Shown here: positions 4,413-6,121 of the stretch, piece by piece | Layout of the letters: each line of letters opens with the position of its first letter | Numbering within the stretch: position 1 is the first letter of the stretch | DNA from: Clostridia bacterium | GTDB taxonomy: Bacteria; Bacillota_A; Clostridia; TANB77; CAG-508 | DNA length: 6,121 bases | NCBI GenBank assembly: GCA_022791475.1 | Contig: JAAVZD010000029.1 | Coordinates: forward strand, 1 to 6,121 | Direction of reading: 5' to 3' | Made by a program: the position numbers and the translations under genes | The notes under the pieces: generated by a model | Told to the model about the DNA's origin: nothing | The model's input: the letters and a program-made list of their open reading frames with translations, nothing else | Databases searched by the model: none

Positions 4413-5315
4413 ATGGAACAGAATATGCATAAAATAAACATTAATTGGTATCCAGGACATATGGCAAAAACTAAAAAACAAATTCTAGAAGATTTAAAAC
4501 TTATTGATATTGTAATAGAACTACTAGATGCACGTATACCAATTTCAAGCCAAAATCCAGATATAAGAGAAATGGTAGGAAACAAAAAGAAAATTATACT
4601 ACTAAACAAAAGTGATTTAGCAGATGAAAAAGAAAATATAAAATGGGTAAAATATTTTGAAAAAGTAAATACAAAAGCTATTTTGACTGATTCTAATTCT
4701 GGAGTAGGAGTTCAGGAATTAGTAAGAGAAATAAAAGAAATGGCAAAAGAAGACCTAAACAAAATGACTCAAAAAGGAAGAGTAGGAAAGTCTATAAGAG
4801 TTATGATTTTAGGAATTCCAAATGTAGGAAAGTCATCTTTAATTAATAGAATTTCAAAAAAGACTTCAGCGGGAGTAGGAAATAAGCCAGGATTTACAAA
4901 ACAAACACAATGGATACGTCTATCAGATAATATTGAATTATTAGACACACCAGGAGTTTTATGGCCAAAATTTGAATCCAATAAAGTAGCACTAAACTTA
5001 TCTTTTACAGGAACCATTAAAGATGAAGTATTAGAAAAAACAGAAATTGCATTTTATTTAGTAAAGTATTTATTAGAAAATGAAGAAGAGAAGATACTAC
5101 AAAGGTATAAGCTAACTGAAAAAGATATTAACAATATAAGACAAAATGTGCAAAACCCAAATGAACAAATTGCAGAAATTGTGAATTTAATTGCAAAAAA
5201 AAGGGGTGCAATTATTTCAGGTGGGTTAACAGATGAAGAAAAAGTAGCAAATATTATTATAGACGACTTTAGAACTGGAAAAATGGGAAGAATAACACTT
5301 GAAAAAGCAAATTAG
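4413..5315 (+). CDS. rbgA: Ribosome biogenesis GTPase RbgA (YlqF)
   Basis: RbgA is a GTPase that binds a late 50S precursor and allows uptake of the last large-subunit proteins in Gram-positive bacteria. The 300 residues show the circularly permuted order of G motifs: G4 NKSD at 65-68, a G5-like region near 92-98, G1 GIPNVGKSS at 134-142, G2 threonine in GFT at 160-162, and G3 DTPG at 178-181. The N-terminal NWYPGHMAKT (11-20) is the hallmark of the YlqF family. The C-terminal helical domain (about 205-300) contains GAIISGG and ends with FRTGKMGRITLE, as in RbgA. Start at 4413 with AGGGGTGA 3-4 bases upstream; a second Met at residue 5 (4425) is an alternative start. The length is slightly above the usual 280-290. 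It lies 12 bases after tsaC and 9 bases before mrnC. Confidence 0.95.
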   Translation: MEQNMHKININWYPGHMAKTKKQILEDLKLIDIVIELLDARIPISSQNPDIREMVGNKKKIILLNKSDLADEKENIKWVKYFEKVNTKAILTDSNSGVGVQELVREIKEMAKEDLNKMTQKGRVGKSIRVMILGIPNVGKSSLINRISKKTSAGVGNKPGFTKQTQWIRLSDNIELLDTPGVLWPKFESNKVALNLSFTGTIKDEVLEKTEIAFYLVKYLLENEEEKILQRYKLTEKDINNIRQNVQNPNEQIAEIVNLIAKKRGAIISGGLTDEEKVANIIIDDFRTGKMGRITLEKAN

Positions 5316-5324
5316 GAGGAAATT

Positions 5325-5727
5325 TTGGAAACAATTTTAAATTCTTTAAAAAAGAAAGAAAAAGAAGAAGTAAATTTAATGTCTCCTTTGGTATGGGCAT
5401 ATATAGGAGATGCAGTATACGAATTGTATATTCGTAATTACTTTATAAATACAACAAACCTAAATGCTCACAAATTACATATAAAATCAATTTCATATGT
5501 AAAAGCAAGTGCACAAGCAAACATATTAGAAAAGCTAATGACAAGTTTAACTGAGGAAGAAAAAGACATAGTAAGAAGAGCAAGAAATACACGGAAACCA
5601 TCATATAGCTAAAAATGCAAGTGTAGCAGAATATACACATGCCACAGCATTCGAAGGATTAATAGGGTATTTGTACTTAACAGGAGAAGAAGAAAGGCTA
5701 AAAGAAATTTTAGAAAAGTGTATATAA
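5325..5727 (+). pseudogene. mrnC: Mini-ribonuclease III (MrnC), split by a +1 frameshift
   Basis: Mini-III is a homodimeric RNase III without a dsRNA-binding domain; in Bacillus it matures the ends of 23S rRNA. It starts at a TTG (5325), 5 bases after AGGAGG. The conserved RNase III segment SPLVWAYIGDAVYELYIRNY carries the catalytic Asp (GDA), and ARNT begins the second conserved block. At codon 90 (CGG, 5592-5594) the frame departs and ends RKPSYS at 5612. One frame over, the family sequence resumes as GNHHIAKNASVAEYTHAT, FEGLIGYLYLTGEEERL, to a stop at 5727. The restored length, 133 residues, fits the family. The spacing from RN to KN matches B. subtilis MrnC (recalled alignment), so this is one extra base (C5592) and not a two-base loss. 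Without recoding, the second catalytic acidic position (FEGLIGYL) is lost. It is the last gene of the operon. Confidence 0.88.
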
Positions 5728-5761
5728 GAAAGAGTAAAGAATATTTAAGGTAAGAAAAATT

Positions 5762-5783
5762 CTACTGCATTACTACTGCATTA
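5762..5783 (+). repeat. Exact tandem duplication of 11 bases
   Basis: CTACTGCATTA occurs twice in a row (5762-5772 and 5773-5783) between the end of mrnC and its terminator. It looks like a simple slippage duplication. Confidence 0.8.
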
Positions 5784-5797
5784 ATTTTTAAACATAA

Positions 5798-5843
5798 AAA
5801 GCCTAGAATGCTTTTAAATAAGCACTTCTAGACTTTATTTTTT
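5798..5843. terminator. Bidirectional terminator between the operon and the tRNA gene
   Basis: The left arm (5798-5811, AAAGCCTAGAATGC) pairs with the right arm (5822-5836) with one mismatch and one bulged base. On the plus strand it is followed by TTTATTTTTTT, which ends the operon. On the minus strand it is followed by a run of five T residues, which ends the tRNA transcript one base past the CCA. Confidence 0.8.
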
Positions 5844-5918
5844 TGGTGACCCCTACGGGAATCGAACCCATGATTCAGCCTTGAGAGGGCTGCGTCTTAA
5901 CCGCTTGACCAAGGGGCC
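5844..5918 (-). tRNA. tRNA-Glu (anticodon CUC)
   Basis: The 75-base minus-strand sequence folds as a full cloverleaf. The acceptor stem is GGCCCCU with AGGGGUC (7 bp, one G-U). The D stem is GUC/GAC. The anticodon stem is CAGCC/GGCUG around loop CUCUCAA, giving anticodon CUC. The T stem is AUGGG/CCCGU around UUCGAAU, and the 3' end is ACCA with the CCA encoded. CUC reads GAG, normally a minor isoacceptor beside tRNA-Glu(UUC) in an AT-rich genome. It has its own promoter (5936-5964) and converges on the operon. Confidence 0.95.
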
Positions 5919-5935
5919 ACATCTAATACTTACAT

Positions 5936-5964
5936 AGAATAACACGTTTTTTTATTTCTGTCAA
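5936..5964 (-). promoter_or_regulatory. Promoter of the tRNA-Glu gene
   Basis: Read on the minus strand: a perfect TTGACA (5964-5959), a 17-base spacer, TATTCT (5941-5936). Transcription would start near 5929, about 11 bases before the mature 5' end of the tRNA. Confidence 0.85.
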
Positions 5965-6121
5965 TTATTTTCATAGAAATGTATGAGTTTTTTTCGCTGG
6001 GGAATTCCCTAGATTTCAATATTTTTAAGCTCTAAGTTATAATTTGATTGATTTTTCTTTGATTTAAATTACATTTAGTCTACTATATTTTTTATTAAAG
6101 TTCAACATTAATAAGCCAAAA
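5965..6121. other. Right flank with no recognised gene
   Basis: I see no supported coding frame or RNA here. The only local structure is an imperfect palindrome, CTGGGGAATTCCCTAG, at 5997-6012 (perfect core GGGAATTCCC). It is conspicuous for its G and C in very A/T-rich DNA. Confidence 0.4.

Noticed and set aside
4313..4609. Minus-strand frame of 98 codons across the tsaC-rbgA junction
   Set aside because: It is a shadow of two confidently identified genes; its Ser/Ile/Phe-rich product is typical of the antisense of A-rich coding DNA.
4769..5017. Minus-strand frame within rbgA
   Set aside because: It is antisense to the conserved GTPase motifs and has no start signals.
5443..5640. Minus-strand frame over mrnC
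   Set aside because: It is antisense to the conserved Mini-III sequence in both of its frames.
5997..6012. CTGGGGAATTCCCTAG as an operator
   Set aside because: It is conspicuous but lies behind the tRNA promoter, with no gene in range that it could control; kept only as a remark on the right flank.
1..6121. CRISPR array, defence system or group II intron
   Set aside because: No regularly spaced repeats and no cas, restriction-modification, toxin-antitoxin or reverse-transcriptase signature were seen in any frame.

Overview
The window is an AT-rich stretch of a low-GC Gram-positive genome, most likely an uncultivated or gut-type member of the Clostridia. The evidence is strong purine-rich ribosome binding sites, sigma-A-type promoters, A/T-ending codons, a sortase, and Firmicutes housekeeping genes (RbgA/YlqF and the Mini-III RNase MrnC). 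The standard code fits: no internal TGA is needed in any intact gene.

Left part (1-2445), accessory and patchwork. The right end of an IS21-like insertion sequence lies at 1-133. It is followed by short genes of unknown function, each with its own promoter and terminator: a 182-residue minus-strand gene (228-776), a broken small plus-strand gene (953-1161), an 80-residue minus-strand gene (1164-1406), a 101-residue plus-strand gene with a structured leader (1628-1933), a possible small RNA (about 2018-2131) and a 43-codon ORF (2262-2393). The 182- and 101-residue genes use noticeably more G/C-rich codons than the rest and look imported.

Middle (2427-3245). A membrane-anchored sortase on the minus strand is split by a +1 frameshift just before its catalytic His. 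It diverges from the operon to its right across a promoter region holding a near-perfect palindrome.

Right part (3217-5843). A clear promoter drives a tight operon of four genes: a four-helix membrane protein of unknown role, the TsaC/Sua5 threonylcarbamoyl-AMP synthase (tRNA t6A modification), the ribosome-assembly GTPase RbgA, and the 23S rRNA-processing Mini-RNase III. The last three all serve translation (tRNA modification, 50S assembly, 23S maturation). The Mini-III frame is also split by a +1 frameshift. A minus-strand tRNA-Glu(CUC) with its own consensus promoter converges on the operon and shares a bidirectional terminator with it.

The main unexpected observation is that the two frameshifts, in unrelated genes on opposite strands, fall on the same nonamer, ACGGAAACC, with an in-frame CGG as the first aberrant codon in both. 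This may be a shared sequencing artefact, parallel mutation, or +1 recoding at a rare codon. The sequence alone cannot decide.
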